From positions 57,850,066-57,914,065 of the forward strand of contig NC_134400.1 in the NCBI RefSeq assembly GCF_050003625.1: a stretch of 64,000 nucleotides of DNA. The letters run 5' to 3'. A program made the position numbers and the translations under genes. The stretch is from Haematobia irritans. Taxonomy: Eukaryota > Arthropoda > Insecta > Diptera > Muscidae. Shown one piece after another: positions 23,101 through 34,794 of the stretch. A model generated the notes under the pieces. The model did no database searches and was not told the DNA's origin. It worked only from the letters and a program-made list of their open reading frames with translations. The stretch's first letter is position 1. Each line of letters begins with the position of its first letter.

Positions 23101-23686
23101 GCGAGGCCAAGGTGATGTCCAAAACCTCTTGCCTGTTTTTAGTGATAAATGTTGGGGCATCTCCCTTGTTGCAAACTACCAGATTAGTACGCAAAATTAA
23201 CTCTATTAGCGACTCTCCCCTTGCATTAGTGTCACTACTTCCCCATATATTATGATGCGCATTCGCATCGCATCCCATAATGCGTTTCGTCTTTGTTTTC
23301 AGTGTCTCCTCAACTAAGGTCTTAACGGCACATGGAGGCATCTCCCTGTCATGTCCCATATAGACCGAAGATATCCAATATTTGCATTTGGCTATTTCTA
23401 AACTGGTAACGACAGTGTCTGCATTGCACATTGAAGGAAGCAGAAAACAGCTAAACTCGTTTTTAGCAATTATACAGGCTCGATTTACATTATTACCAGT
23501 ATACTGCAATAGTTTGAACCCCGGAGTACTTAATTCACATATGTTGTTTCTATAAACATATGGTTCTTGAATAAGAACTATGTCTATGTCCCCTTTCATC
23601 AGGAAAACTTTTAAGGCAGCACATGCAGCCTTGCAATGATGAAGATTTATCTGGAGGATCCGTAGGACCATCGAGATTTTCAACAA
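20148..23686 (-). pseudogene. LINE ORF2: endonuclease, reverse transcriptase, RNase H
   Basis: The N-terminal APE endonuclease shows LRILQINLHHCK, LIQEPYV, GCDANAHHNIWG and EHSFSDHHYISF (23686-22820). A TAG at 22820-22822 interrupts it; the 30906 copy has a lysine codon there. The RT follows: AYSKGRSTE, FLDIEGEFNNV, GTPQGGVLSPLLWN and YADDVAL. The RNase H shows FYTDGS, AEILAN, YSDSKPA and CEVDELA, so its four acidic positions are all present. A C-terminal Cys/His cluster (CECPAFC, 20280-20300) follows. Frame changes lie near 22243 (a short A-run), 22160-22205, 21730 and 21500. The catalytic motifs survive but the ORF is not continuous. Confidence 0.88.
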
Positions 23687-24878
23687 CCGTCACATCAGCC
23701 GCTTCAATCGAGTCATCAAGAATGTCCTCTTCAGAGATCTCGGTGACTCTCGCAATAACCATAGGTTCAACTTTGGTGAGTTCTGAGGCAGTAGAAACCT
23801 CCTCTCGCATACGTTATATATCCATGTCTTCAACTTTGGTATCTCCCTCGACTTCGCAAGAGGATCCGCTTACTTCTGATTCAGACAGAGGCTTGTCCAA
23901 TTCTGAATCCTTTAGCTGATCGTTTTTATATACCTTCATTTGGATATAATGAAAGCCATAACATGCACGGCCCTGAGACTTTGCTAGACGTGGCAAAGAC
24001 TGAGTGTTCAATATAAACACTACATGCCGTCTTGGTCCATCCACTTCATCCAGACGGCCAACCTTCCAATCAGCTGTTGGAAGATCTGGATTGCATCGTT
24101 TCAGCCTATTTAAAATAGATTCAGGGTCAGAAGGGTTTGCAGGTATCCACGCATGTGCTCTAGGTCTAGCCGGTATGTCTTTCTTCTCGACTAACTCTAG
24201 AGCAGCTCCTTCCCAAACTTCACCAATTAGTATCAGAGCAGCTTTAAAACATTCTATACCTTCTATACCTCTGGTCCTCAAATGCGACTAGCTTAAATCG
24301 TCCTTGATACCAACCAGCCTCTTGGTGTCGAGGATCTGGGCCGGGAAACTTTTCCAGCACCTGTGAGTAGACGACAGACAGAGCATTCTCAATTTCCACC
24401 CATTTTTGCTTTGGAACCATACCGTCCAATGATCCTTTATTAATGATAGCCATCTCAAGGCTGTCTTTAGCAACTGATGCAAACGATCTTTGATCCCTTT
24501 TGGAGGATGGCAGCTCATCCGTTCCTTTTTTTCAGCCTCAAGAATTCCTTGAGCCCATTTTAAGGAATCGCTTTGTTTAGTCGACAGCGTGCTTGGGTCG
24601 ACTGATCCTAACTTCTTTAGGATAAACAAAGCATTTCTGCGTTCCTTGAATCTCTTTCGTGAGGGATTACCTCGTTTTGATGTCGTTACCTTAGAAAAAG
24701 TTCGACTTGTCAAAATGTCGCCACCTGTCGACCCGTCTACAGGTCGACTAAGTGGGCCTAACTCTTGGTCATTGCCCAAATTTTTAACTCCAGCCGATAC
24801 CCGTCCACTGGGCCCTGAAGTTAGCAACCCAGTGGATGACTTTGAATTTCGCTGCATGGTGGCTTTACATCCCACCAC
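23550..24878 (-). pseudogene. LINE ORF1 (nucleic-acid-binding protein, DUF4780-like)
   Basis: An N-terminal basic and Ser-rich part (24878-24500, with NPSRKRFKERRNALF) leads into a region reading LILIGEVWEGAALELVEKKD, PRAHAWIPANP and LPTADWKVGRLDE. This resembles the DUF4780-type domain found in ORF1 of LOA-group LINEs. Frames change near 24288 and 24250. An in-frame TAA just after VEDMDI (about 23811-23813) precedes an acidic C-terminus that overlaps the start of ORF2. The likely role in the live element is RNA binding and chaperoning in the retrotransposition complex. Confidence 0.7.
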
Positions 24879-24960
24879 ACTTGAAATTCTTAGTAGGTAC
24901 CTATTACGATGAGTTTATCCGCTATTAAAAAACACGTCCGTTCCGTTCGACGGTTGAAAA

Positions 24961-26411
24961 TTATAATACCCTGTTCCACAGTGTGGCGCAGGTTATAAAA
25001 ATAATAAAATTTAACTACAAACAAATATGTTCTTTTTTTTTGTAATAAAAATAGGTTAAACTTAGCGTTAGGGTTTTTTGTTTGTATGCTCTAACCAAAC
25101 GGTATAAGATAATTTAGAACCGATATTTGATTTTACCTTTTAGATTGTTTCTGTTTTTGTGTGAGTACGTTACCAGCTGGCCAAAATGGACCGTTAGAGG
25201 GTTAATCCATAAAACACCACCGCAGTCAAGTTGTTACCTTGATTTGCTTTCGACAACATAAATCTCAATACGACATCGAATATGTCTCATAACCATTTGA
25301 TGAGAAAAGGATCCAGACATAAAAAATATTTTTACTTTAATGTTCATTACTTGCTGAAATGGTTATGGTAATTTTGCAAAATTACAACCATTAACAAGAG
25401 ACCTGTTTCCTTGACCATATTGGTCATGGAATTAATAGCACTTTATGAAAGGCCGTTAAAAAATCAAAAAAGGAAAGTCAACATCATAATTATCCTTACA
25501 CGTTGTTAACTTTCAAAGATTCTTGCCACTGTCCTTTAATGGTATGACTTTATTTTAGATTTACGGTCTATAAGGTTCTGTTTTGTATTTTTATGAAAGC
25601 TGTTTGACATGAAACCCTATACTGTGTGGGTAGCATCGGAGGCCCTTCCCACATCAAAGATCATAGCGTATGGCATTTTTTAAAGGTCTGCACAGCAATT
25701 AAAGCCAAATGGATTTGTTAATTTTTGATAAAGCAAAAAATTTAAGGCTCATATATTCATTAAATTAGGTCATTGTGCCTTACTGGTGAAAAATATTCTG
25801 GCTTAAATTCATTAGGAAAAGACGACGAAGAATGCATTGAAGTGAACATTTTAAACGTAAATATGGCATTTTCACATTCTTTGAGTGGATAATTTTACCA
25901 TAGACTTTTAGTAAATACCAAATTCTATCTGAAATTTTTATATCATCAACATGCCACGTGTGTTCGAGTATTGATATAATCATATGAATCTTATGAGAAT
26001 TCCTATAAATCTTATAAATAATGATATTGAGTTTAAATTTTAAGAACAATATGTTTGCAGTAGGATTAATCCATGCAAATTGTTGCATAATGGACCCAAC
26101 ATAAACGTAGGAGTTCCTCTTTAATACTCTGATAAAAATAGCTTTCCCAATTCCAACGATTTTGGTATTGATTGCAAGACAAAGAAGCGGAGAATTGAAG
26201 TAAGGATACCTTTAAGAAACAATTCCCTTTCAAATTTGAGATATGGGTTTTTGATACTACCCAGCAAAAACTGGGAAGTTGTTTCAACATTGGTGAGATT
26301 TGAACTTTTTGTTATTTAATTGTCATAATAATATTATTAGTTGACCAAAATTTTAAGATATAAAATGTCCATAATATTAAAGTTAAATTTCATTACAGGA
26401 AGGAAAGTTCA
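24961..26411. other. No gene; HER-type hairpin remnant and a MITE fragment
   Basis: At 24962-24999 the sequence ATACCCTGTTCCACAGTGTGG leads into GCAGGTTATAAAA, a decayed HER-2/HER-3-type terminal hairpin with no body attached. Bases 26150-26262 match the CACTGA MITE (GTATTGATTGCAAGACAAAG, AAGCGGAGAATTGAAGTAAG). A small palindrome, CCCAGCAAAAACTGGG, is at 26261-26276. The frames at 25780-26290 are unidentified and overlap these repeats. Confidence 0.45.
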
Positions 26412-26690
26412 ATGTTTAAATTAAGGCAGGGACCAAAGGGTCATGGGTTCAATCCCAGTTTTGACAGAACACCAAAAAGCTTTTCAGCGGTGGATTCCCT
26501 CTCAGTAAAGCTGGTGGCATTCCTGAGTGTTTCAAAACTTCTCCAAAAGGTTTCAACGCAATGTGTAACTCCGTTTGGACTAGGCTATAAAAAGAAGGTC
26601 CCTTGTTATTGAGGTAAGCATGGCAGAACTCATTAACAAGAGAGAAGTTCAGTCTCAGTCCATAAACCGCACCCAACTTTAACATTTTCT
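26412..26690 (+). repeat. tRNA-derived SINE, 3' end lost
   Basis: A B-box GGGTTCAATCCCA at about 26447 is followed by a body (CACCAAAAAGCTTTTCAGCG, GGCTATAAAAAGAAGGTCCC) and the segment AACAAGAGAGAAGTTCA at about 26636. A matching AAGAGAGAAGTTCACCA occurs on the minus strand at about 46230, there directly followed by a LINE-like 3' tail. Here that tail is missing or diverged after 26660. The A-box is decayed. Confidence 0.6.
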
Positions 26691-27234
26691 AGATGAATTG
26701 ATACACTGTTAGAAGAATATGTTTTTCATATGTTCCGATATAAACAAAATGTGTTTCGGGCACAATTTTTAAACACAATATATTTAGATGCAAATATGTA
26801 ATTTTCCTAAACTAACACTAAATGTTTGGGACACATATGTTAATATGTTAGAATATATTATGTTTGGGATATGAATGTTTCATAAAAGTAATATGTGTGA
26901 ATGTAAACAAAAATTTACAAATTTCGAGTAAACATATATATGTTGTGATATTTTATTCAGAGAGCGACAGAGAGAGAGAGAGAGTATACAAAAAAAAAAT
27001 AGAGATGGAAACCGGGAGGGTTGACGAAAGATATCAACATAACACAGCGAGAGAATCAAAACAGAGCAATTTCTGTGAAACAGATTGTATGTTGTTTCGG
27101 AAAACTGCATTATGATAAGGCCAAAAATTTGATATGCTTAAGTCTAAATATTTTTTAATTTGAATATTAGAATGAGTATTCGTAGTAAAGAGAATAGACA
27201 TTCGGAACCAAGAGAATAGACATTTGAAAACAAA

Positions 27235-29127
27235 CAAGTATAAACGGCAGTAAGTTCGGCCAGGCCGAATCTTATGTACCCTCCACCATGGATTGCATTG
27301 AAACTTGTACTAAAGACTGCCATCCACAATCGAAGTACTTGGGTTGCGGTAACACTTGCCGATGGCAAGGTTTCTTAAAACTTTTTAACACCGTCTACTC
27401 AATTGTAAGTTAGTCCATACGGAGTATATATTAAACAAAAAAAAAGGTCGATTAAATACTAAATAATTCAGTTTGACAAAATTTTTTATAGAAATAAAAT
27501 GTTGACAAAATTTTCTATAGAAATAAAATTTTGACAAAATTTTCTATAGAAATAAAATTTTTACATAATTTTCTACAGAAATAAAATTTTGACAAAAATT
27601 TCTATAGTAATAAAATTTTGACAAAATTTTCTATAGAAATAAAATTTTAACAAAATTTTCTATCGAAATAAAATGTTGACAAAATTTTCTATAGTAATAA
27701 AATTTTGACAAAATTTTCTATAGAAATAAAATTTTGCTAGATTACTTTTGGGGATCGGCTATATATAACTATAGACGGATATGGACCAATTGTGGCATGG
27801 TTGTTAGCGGCCAAATACTGCACAATGTACAAAATTTCACCACGTACCAAATCTTAACCGGATCCGATGAATTTTGGTCCTCTAAGAACTCCGGAGGTCA
27901 AATCTGGGGATTGGTTTAAATGGGGGTTATATAATTAAGACCGGCATGAACCAATTTTTCCATGTTTGTTAGAGACCATATACTAACACCACGTACCAAA
28001 TTTCAACCGGATTGGGAGAATTTTGTTCTTCCAAGGGGCTACGGAGGTCAAATCTGGGGATCGGTTTATATGGGGGCTATATATAATAATGGACTGATAT
28101 GAACCAATTCATGCATGGTTGTTGGATACCATATACTAACATCACGTACCAAATTTCAACCGAATCCGAGGAATTTTGCTCTTCCAAGGGGCTCCGGAGG
28201 TCAAATCTGGGGATCATTTTATATGGGGGCTATATATAATTATGGACCGATTTCGACCAATTTTGTATAGTGCTTAGAGACGATATACTAACACCATGTT
28301 CCAAATTACAACCGGATTGGATGAAATTTGATTCTCTTGGAGACTTCGCAAGCCAAATCTGGGGATCGGTTTATACGGGGGCTATATATAATTATGAACC
28401 GATGTGGACCAAATTTTGCATGGTTGTTAGAGGCCATATACCAATATCATGTACCAAATTTCAGGCGGATCGGATGAAATTTGCTTCTCTTTGAGGCTCC
28501 GCAAGCCAAATCTGGGGATCGGTTTATATGGGGGCTATATATAATTATGGACCGATGTGGACCAATTTTTGAATGACTGTTAGAGACCATATACCAACAC
28601 CATGTACCAAATTTCAGCCGGATCGAATGAAATTTTCTTCTCTTTGAGGCTCCACAAGCCAAATCTGGGGATCGGTTTATATGGGGGCTATATATAATTA
28701 AGGACCGATATGGACCAATTTTTGCATGGTTGTTAGAGACCATGTACCAACATCATGTACCAAATTTCAGGCGGATCGGATGAAATATGCTTCCGTTAGA
28801 GGCTCCACAAGCCAAATCTGAGGGTCCCTTTATATGGGGGCTATACGTAAAAGTGGACCGATATGGCCCATTTTCAATACCATCCGACCTACATCGATAA
28901 CAACTACTTGTGCCAAGTTTCAAGTCGATAGCTTGTTTCGTTCGGAAGTTAGCGTGATTTCAACAGACGGACGGACGGACGGACGGACGGACATGCTTAG
29001 ATCGACTCAGAATTTCACCACGACCCAGAATATATATACTTTATGGGGTCTTAGAGCAATATTTCGATGTGTTACAAACGGAATGACAAAGTTAATATAC
29101 CCCCATCCTATGATGGAGGGTATAAAA
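27235..29127 (+). mobile_element. HER-1 copy E
   Basis: The head has a mutated GGCCG (AAGTATAAACGGCAGTAAG) but a normal TTCGGCCAGGCCGAA hairpin. The 29-bp minisatellite runs 27475-27745 and the 153-bp array about 27760-28880. The last unit, (GGAC)n tract (28967-28990), ATCGACTCAG block and tail ATGATGGAGGGTATAA follow. Frames at 28270-28494, 28447-28743 and 28834-29205 are array or tail translations. Confidence 0.9.
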
Positions 29128-29814
29128 ACGGGGGAAAATATACAAAAATTACAAAGGGATCTTTATAAAAATAATGAAAGGGCACTATACTATTTTTGGA
29201 GTTGAGACAGTAAAATGAAAAAAAGGAGCAAACAGTTAAAAATTAAACAGTAAAATGTGTAAAAACAAAGTTTAGTTTCTCTTTATTAATATGTAGTCCA
29301 AGAGGAGTTGATGGACACCTTCAAATATAAAAGCGGGCATTAAGTTCGAGTTTTGCAGCTAAAACAATTGAAAAAGTGTATTTTCTTTAAAATGAATTTT
29401 TAAAGAAAAGTAAAAGGGTCATGTTAGAGCAAGAATGCCAACTTAATACCGGCCTTAAAGGTAAAAATGAAATTAAGTACAAAACAAGTTTTATATGCAT
29501 TTAAAATGGTGTTAAATGCTAGTAAAAAACTGTTCACGCCTAAATAAATTTATGTGTATATTAAAAAATTATTCACTCCACGACTCCACGTTCTTCTTTT
29601 GTTAGAGTTTTTGAATGCCTTCCAAAATTTTAAACTGTTATACCAAAAACAATTTTTTGTTACAAAATTGTTATTTTTGCAATAAAAAAATAATATTTTA
29701 TCCAAAAGCTCAGTCCGATTCGTTAATATCAAGCACTGTTTCTGACTGTAAGTCTTTAATAACCCTCATTAAATATAAATGTGTAAATTAAAAAAAGAAA
29801 ATGGTATTCGGTCG

Positions 29815-29880
29815 AAGCAGGGATTAAACCCACGATCGTTTGCATGCAAGGCAGACATGCTAACTACTGCTCCACGTGGC
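29815..29880 (-). ncRNA. tRNA-like unit, two-tRNA element copy 2 (minus half)
   Basis: Minus-strand A-box-like TGGAGCAGTAG and B-box-like GGTTTAATCCC (one change from consensus) show the same layout as in copies 1 and 3. Promoter quality is lower than in copy 3. Confidence 0.6.
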
Positions 29881-29995
29881 CAATAAATGTATGTTTCTGT
29901 TAAATAATGTTATGTTTGCATGGGCTCGTGGGCGCTGCAAACTATGCTATATAAATGAAACTTATAACGATAATTGTCTACTGGTGACTATAACA

Positions 29996-30066
29996 GCTAC
30001 GTAGACCTGTGGATAGTGTGTTGGCTTACAAACTGTATGGTGAACGGTTCGATTCTCCGTCCAGGC
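29996..30066 (+). ncRNA. tRNA-like unit, two-tRNA element copy 2 (plus half)
   Basis: The A-box is damaged (TAGACCTGTGG). The B-box GGTTCGATTCTCC and the following GTCCAGGCGAAAGG are intact. It points away from the minus-strand unit at 29815. Confidence 0.6.
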
Positions 30067-30356
30067 GAAAGGTAAAATTTATAAAATTGAATAATTTCTT
30101 CAACATTATTTGTATTACAGAAAACGGTGCCAAGAACTAAAAAATTTCGTGGAAGTGAAAATTATGTGAGGGAATGAGCACAATCTTCTTTGGGGAAAAT
30201 TCTTCCAAGCATATAATATTTTTGGTCTCAAAATACTTCCAACCATATAACATAAAACAAACATATTAATGTTTCGGCAGTATTCAATAATATATGTGCT
30301 TCCTGCAAAATATGTTTGGAACATATGTTAGAGAAGCGATTTTTTTTTTGAGGGTG

Positions 30357-30905
30357 TAGCTTTCGCAATGCTGGTCTTCACTACGTACCCATTGATCCAA
30401 GAATGAGCGCAACTTTCTTAATATTTTGCAAGCGTTGTTCGTTCGTAAGGCGAACCATGGTTAACCCTTTGAATACCGATGTCCACTTATAAGGACATTC
30501 AAAAACGACACCAAACTCTATTTCCCCACTTAGTTTGGATTTATTTTTCGAAGGTATTTTAAATCAGAGGTTTTAATATAAATAAGATATAAATATTTTT
30601 CATATTCGTGAACACTAAAATGCATTTTTATAAACTTCTTTAAAAATAAACAAAAAATACGAAATTTTGAGACCATTTTTCTACGTCTCTCCCAAATGGC
30701 ATTCATACAAAAGCCATAGCTGATATTATTTCGGGTTCGTTTCGTATTTTTTCTCACACTTCGATAGATGTTATAGGCCAAACTCCGTTTGTTTACGTCA
30801 GTCGTTTGGTCACATTCAAGACAATAAACTCATATAGCTTTTGAACTAATTGCAGTACTTCAAAGTTGCAATATTGAGGACCTATAGGTTTTGTTCTTCA
30901 TTCTG
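30357..30905. other. Unidentified DNA with one piggyBac-like terminus
   Basis: At 30461, TTAA is followed by CCCTTTGAATACCGATGTCC and a short palindrome (TGTCCACTTATAAGGACA). TTAA plus a CCCTTTGA-type end resembles piggyBac-like transposon ends. No partner end or transposase is visible, so this is a remnant at best. The minus-strand frame at 30530-30781 is unidentified. Confidence 0.3.
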
Positions 30906-32182
30906 TTAGGTTCGGTTAGGTTAAAGTGGCAGCCCGTTTAAGATTCAGGCTCACTTAGACTATTCAGTCCATTGTGATACCACATTAACTAAAAGTACCT
31001 ATTACATATGGGCACTTCTAGTTTTAACCGCTGTACCTTCTCGATTATTTTCTTCTGTTGAACCAACCAGATTGTTCCAAAAACATTAGCAGACTGCTTA
31101 AGTTAACGTTTTCCAGGTCCGCCAGTAATCTAAGGCTATATGCCCCTAAAATTTGCTTACGCCTTACACAAAATGCAAGACACTTTAATTGATTCATTTT
31201 CCTCCGCATCATGACAGCTAATACAATAGTCATTATACTTCGCGCCAATAGTTTTTGCAAAATCGCCTACAAGGCAGCGAACCGTTATAGCAGATATCAG
31301 GAGTGAAATCTGACGTCTCGAGAACACTAGCATATCTAGTGAGCGGTTTAAGTTTAAATGGGGCCATATTTGCTTGGTGACGTTACAGCCCTTGCAATTC
31401 TACCATCGAACATTTGCCATCATAACAGCCTTCTCACACAGTATGAGCTTGCAGGTAGCCAGAGGCATACCAACAGATTCTAGTTCCCCTGAAATATGTA
31501 AGGTAGTCCCTAGCCTTGCCAACTCATCCGCTTGTTCTGTCTTTGCAGGATTTACCCCAATACTGCTGCAGTAATCATTACAAGAGTTATGCTGAGCCTT
31601 TCTCAGTTCTCGCTTGTATCCTCTCAGATTTTTCCTGTAAGCGTCCCAATCCTCAGAAGCTCTGGTGGACGTTGATTTGTTAAAGAGCTTCCTGCAGAAT
31701 TTCTTCACATTACTTAACTCCATAGACCACCATAGTTGTCGATTTCCCCCCTTGGCTTCCCTCTAGGGCATGCAGCTTTCAGTGAGATGTTGAAGGCCTT
31801 AATAATCCTCTCCACTGCGTGTTCGATATCTTGCACAGTGCTCATATTTGTCTCTGGTATTTCCGGTATCATCATATTGAACGATTACCTATACCTATTC
31901 CAATCAGCTTTCCTAGCATTTGGCGGAAATATGGTCTTGGTTGTATGACCATCAAATTTGAAACTGATGTAGCAATGATCTGAGAAGCTATGTTCACTTA
32001 AAACCTGCCAATCAGATATCATTTCATTCAGTTCTTGCGAGGCCAAGGTGACGTCCAAAACCTCTTGCCTGATTCTGGTTACGAAGGTTGGGGCATCTCC
32101 CTTATTGCAAACTACCAAATTAGTACGCAAAATAAACTCTAGGAGTGACTCTCCTCTTGTATTAATGTCGCTACTTCCCCAT
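30906..32182 (-). mobile_element. LOA-like LINE copy 2, 5'-truncated with two internal deletions
   Basis: The 3' tail at 30906 (TTAGGTTCGGTTAGG) and 3' UTR match copy 1. The UTR reads AGTACCTATTACATATGG without interruption, the empty DD37E site. Coding sequence jumps twice: minus-strand frame 31723-31400 goes from the linker (DYCSSI) to a short RT piece (GVNPAKTE) and then to the RNase H end (ADELARLGTT), so nearly all of the RT and RNase H is gone. Similarity to copy 1 ends at about 32182 inside the endonuclease. It retains AAG where copy 1 has a TAG stop. Confidence 0.88.
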
Positions 32183-32440
32183 TAGTACAAGTAAACAACG
32201 AAGAAAAGTTAAAGTTTTTAACACTAGGTTCCTTTCGGGTTTTCTAAGGTTAAATTATAAACCAAACTGAAGATATTTAACATTGAAACAAAACACGCAC
32301 GTGTGTGAGTTGTTTAAACAAGTGTTTCCAAAAAATAATAGCTAAAAATCGCCGTTTGCAAAGCTCCTTAGAACTTTGGTATTGGACGCGGGAAATTTGA
32401 TCTGAGATCCGGGAAATTAAACAAAAACAAATCCAACTTT
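32183..32440. other. Unrecognised spacer
   Basis: I see no coding signal or known repeat. It ends with the target duplication of the next element (CCCGGGAA, 32441-32448). Confidence 0.4.
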
Positions 32441-32448
32441 CCCGGGAA

Positions 32449-33504
32449 CATTAGCGTAGCTAGACAATTTTCCTAGGGGGGGGCTATAGCCCCCCTAGAT
32501 AAAAATTTATAGACTGAACTTATAAGTTCAATTAAAGTTTTATTTCATAAAATTGAATAAAAAATTCGGCATCAAAATAACTCGACAATTAATTTATAAT
32601 AAAGCAACTGAAAGTAGTTCCACACTTTTCCCAGCAAAAAAATTGTGAGTTGTTCTAAAGGCACAACTTTAAAAGTACTTCCAAAAATGTCCTCAATTAT
32701 TTTAACTACACAGGAAGTTTTTTGACTTCATTTTTTCATATTTTAATGTGTAATTTTTTGTTTTCTTTTTTTTTTCAAATAGTTTAAAAAAAGAGTAAGA
32801 ATAAATAAATTGGTACAAATTATTTAAAATTTGTACCAGTTTACCACAAAACTGCTAAATCCATTATAGAAAAATCAATAATTTTATTATTCGAGGAAAA
32901 ACTGTTTGAAACGTCAGAATGCATTAAAAATCATAAAAACAGTATAAAAATTATTTATTTTGGAAAATATCACAAAATTTTTTAATTCACATTCAAAACA
33001 CTGAATTCGGATCTCACCTTAAGAAGTGATGCAAATTTATTGCAACGGCTGTTGAAACGGTGAACATTTGTCCTATGACAAGCTCATATTACATTCATTG
33101 CTTCTCCACCAATTTTGCACCACTTCTAGACACAAAAAGAACATTTTCACTACTTTTTTGGTGACGCTTTTTCGCAGCATTATTAAGATATTAATTTATG
33201 AAAGAATTGATAATAATATCAATTACTATTTTTTTAATTAAATTGACTAAACTAAATCAATCATAAGTACAACCACAGCTTTATTTCATAAATATCTGAC
33301 TTCAAACATTCCATTGTTCATGAAAGTCTTTAGCGGAACTTTGTGCGATTGTATATACTTGTTTAATTTTTATAAAAATTAAAAAAACTATTGACATTTA
33401 TTGAAAAATGGAAAATCATAAATAGAGTTTCAAATCCTGGGGGGGCTAAAATTTTTCTGGGGGGGGGTCTAAGCCCCCTCCCCATAGGCCTTCCTACGCT
33501 TATG
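32449..33504. mobile_element. Non-autonomous hAT-type element with G/C-run ends
   Basis: The 8-bp duplication CCCGGGAA occurs at 32441-32448 and 33505-33512. The ends read inward are CATTAGCGTAGCTAGAC and CATAAGCGTAGGAAGGCC, followed on each side by G/C runs. An 8-bp duplication with short ends is the hAT signature. No transposase is present. A CCCAGCAAAAAAA-type repeat (32630-33178) lies inside. Confidence 0.82.
32630..33178 (+). repeat. CCCAGCAAAAAAA repeat, copy 1 (nested)
   Basis: The start CCCAGCAAAAAAATTGTGAG and the segments AAAGGCACAACTTTAAAAG, CAACGGCTGTTGAAACGG and GGTGACGCTTTTT match the copies at 43358, 53958 and 60522. The right end is decayed (CGCAGC). It is non-coding. Confidence 0.75.
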
Positions 33505-33512
33505 CCCGGGAA

Positions 33513-33984
33513 TAGAAATAGTCAGAGAAAAAAGCTCTAACTATAACCGCATTTGGTTTCGTTCCACTCCTATACACCGCTCTTAATTGCTCCTATTGGG
33601 ATGATAGTCTTTTTGAGTTTGTGGGGTATCAATTTTCTCCTGAGTAGAAATGGAAATTAACGGCCATTAAATTCACGAAATAGCTAGAAGCATCTATGCT
33701 AGCGTACGGGTACCATTAATGGCACTTGAAGGCAGTGAAAGTTTTTCCCCACGTGGGACAGCCTTGATTGATGTAGTGATTATGGATGGGCCACGTGACC
33801 AAATTAGGCTGTGCAAGCGTAAGAGCGTGTAGTCAAGAGGAAACTCAAACAAAAACTTTGCAATAAATAAACGAATTTATATAGGAATCAATCATTAATT
33901 TATCGTTGATAGGTTTTCAAATGCGACAAGTCAAATTGTCTTTAAAATGGGAGGATAGGAGGAAGAATAAGATATGGACATTTG
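33513..33984. other. Unrecognised DNA
   Basis: No coding signal or repeat shared with the rest of the window is seen. Confidence 0.4.
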
Positions 33985-34369
33985 TCAGATTTGGCTTGCG
34001 GAGGCTCTTAGATAAGCAAATTTCATCCGATCCGCTTGAAATGTGGTACGTGGTCTTAGTATATGGTCTCTAACAACCAACTCTAACAAAAAAATTGGTC
34101 CATAATTATATCTAGCCCCCATATAAACCGATCCCCAGATTTGAACTCCGGAGCCTCTTGGAAGAACAAACTTCATCCGATACGGTTGAAATTTGGTACG
34201 AGGTGTAAATATATGGTATCTAATAACCATGCAAAAATTGGTCCATAATTATATATCCCCATATAAACCGATCCCCAGATTTGAACTCCGGATCCTCTTG
34301 AAGAGCAAAATTCATACGATCCGGTTGAAATTTGCAACATGGTGTTAGTATATGGCCGCTAATAACCAT
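33985..34369 (-). repeat. HER-1 array fragment
   Basis: About two and a half 153-bp-type units on the minus strand (TATATAGCCCCCATATAAACC-like segments) lack head and tail. On its right it abuts the 3' end of a LINE copy with no AACCT tail between them. The 81-codon frame here is an array translation. Confidence 0.8.
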
Positions 34370-34794
34370 GGCAGCCCGATTAAGATTCAGGCTCACTTAG
34401 ACTATTCAGTCCGTTGTGATACCACATTAACTAAAAGTACCTATTACATATGGGCACTTCTAGTTTTAACCGTTGAACCTTCTCGATTATTTTCTTCTGT
34501 TGAACCAACCAGATTGTTCCAAAAACATTAGCAGACTGCTTAAGTTAACGTTTTCCAGGTCCGCTAGTAATCTGAAGCTATATGCCCCTAAAATTTGCTT
34601 ACGCCTTACACAAAATGCAGGACACTCACACAAGAGGTGTTTTATTGATTCCTTTTCCTCCGCATCATGAGAGCTCATACAATAGTCATTATACTTCGCA
34701 CCAATAGTTTGTGCAAAATCGCCTATCAGGCAGCGATCCGTTATAGCAGATATCAGGAGTGATATCTGGCGTCTCGAGAACACTAGCATATAGG
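34369..34794 (-). mobile_element. LOA-like LINE copy 3, short 3' end
   Basis: It contains the 3' UTR (GGCAGCCCGATTAAGATTC, empty DD37E site AGTACCTATTACATATGG at about 34436) and the C-terminal Cys/His region of ORF2 (CECPAFC; frame 34789-34487). It is 5'-truncated at about 34794. The AACCT repeats are missing at its 3' end, so the left junction was rearranged. Confidence 0.88.

Larger units (their letters stand above)
18757..24960 (-). mobile_element. LOA-like non-LTR retrotransposon, nearly full length, with nested DD37E insertion
   Basis: Read on the minus strand the order is ORF1, ORF2 (endonuclease, reverse transcriptase, RNase H), a 3' UTR and an AACCT-type tail (plus strand GGTTAGGCTAGGTTAAG at 18757). 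Two ORFs, an APE-type endonuclease and an RNase H after the RT place it in the LOA/I group. A DD37E transposon splits the 3' UTR. The exact 5' end is unclear: coding similarity stops near 24880 and a foreign hairpin starts near 24962. Scattered stops and frameshifts make it defective, yet all domains are readable, so it is not ancient. Confidence 0.85.
26704..30356 (+). mobile_element. Two-tRNA composite element, copy 2, carrying a HER-1 insertion
   Basis: The left end is TA-CACTGTTAGAAGAATATG and the right end TTTTTTGAGGGTG-TA. These match copy 3 at 54585-56381, so the element is TA-flanked with weak inverted ends (CACTGTTAG against CACCCTCAA). HER-1 copy E sits inside it (27235-29127) and replaces about 120 bp of copy 3 sequence around 55095-55200. 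The right part holds two divergent tRNA-like units (29815-29880 minus, 29996-30066 plus). No protein is encoded. Confidence 0.82.

Noticed and set aside
20148..23686. An active, intact LINE ORF2
   Set aside because: An in-frame TAG and at least three frameshifts interrupt it, despite well-preserved catalytic motifs.
21374..24912. Plus-strand frames of 60-107 codons over the LOA-like LINE
   Set aside because: Shadows of ORF1 and ORF2, whose endonuclease, RT and RNase H motifs are all on the minus strand.
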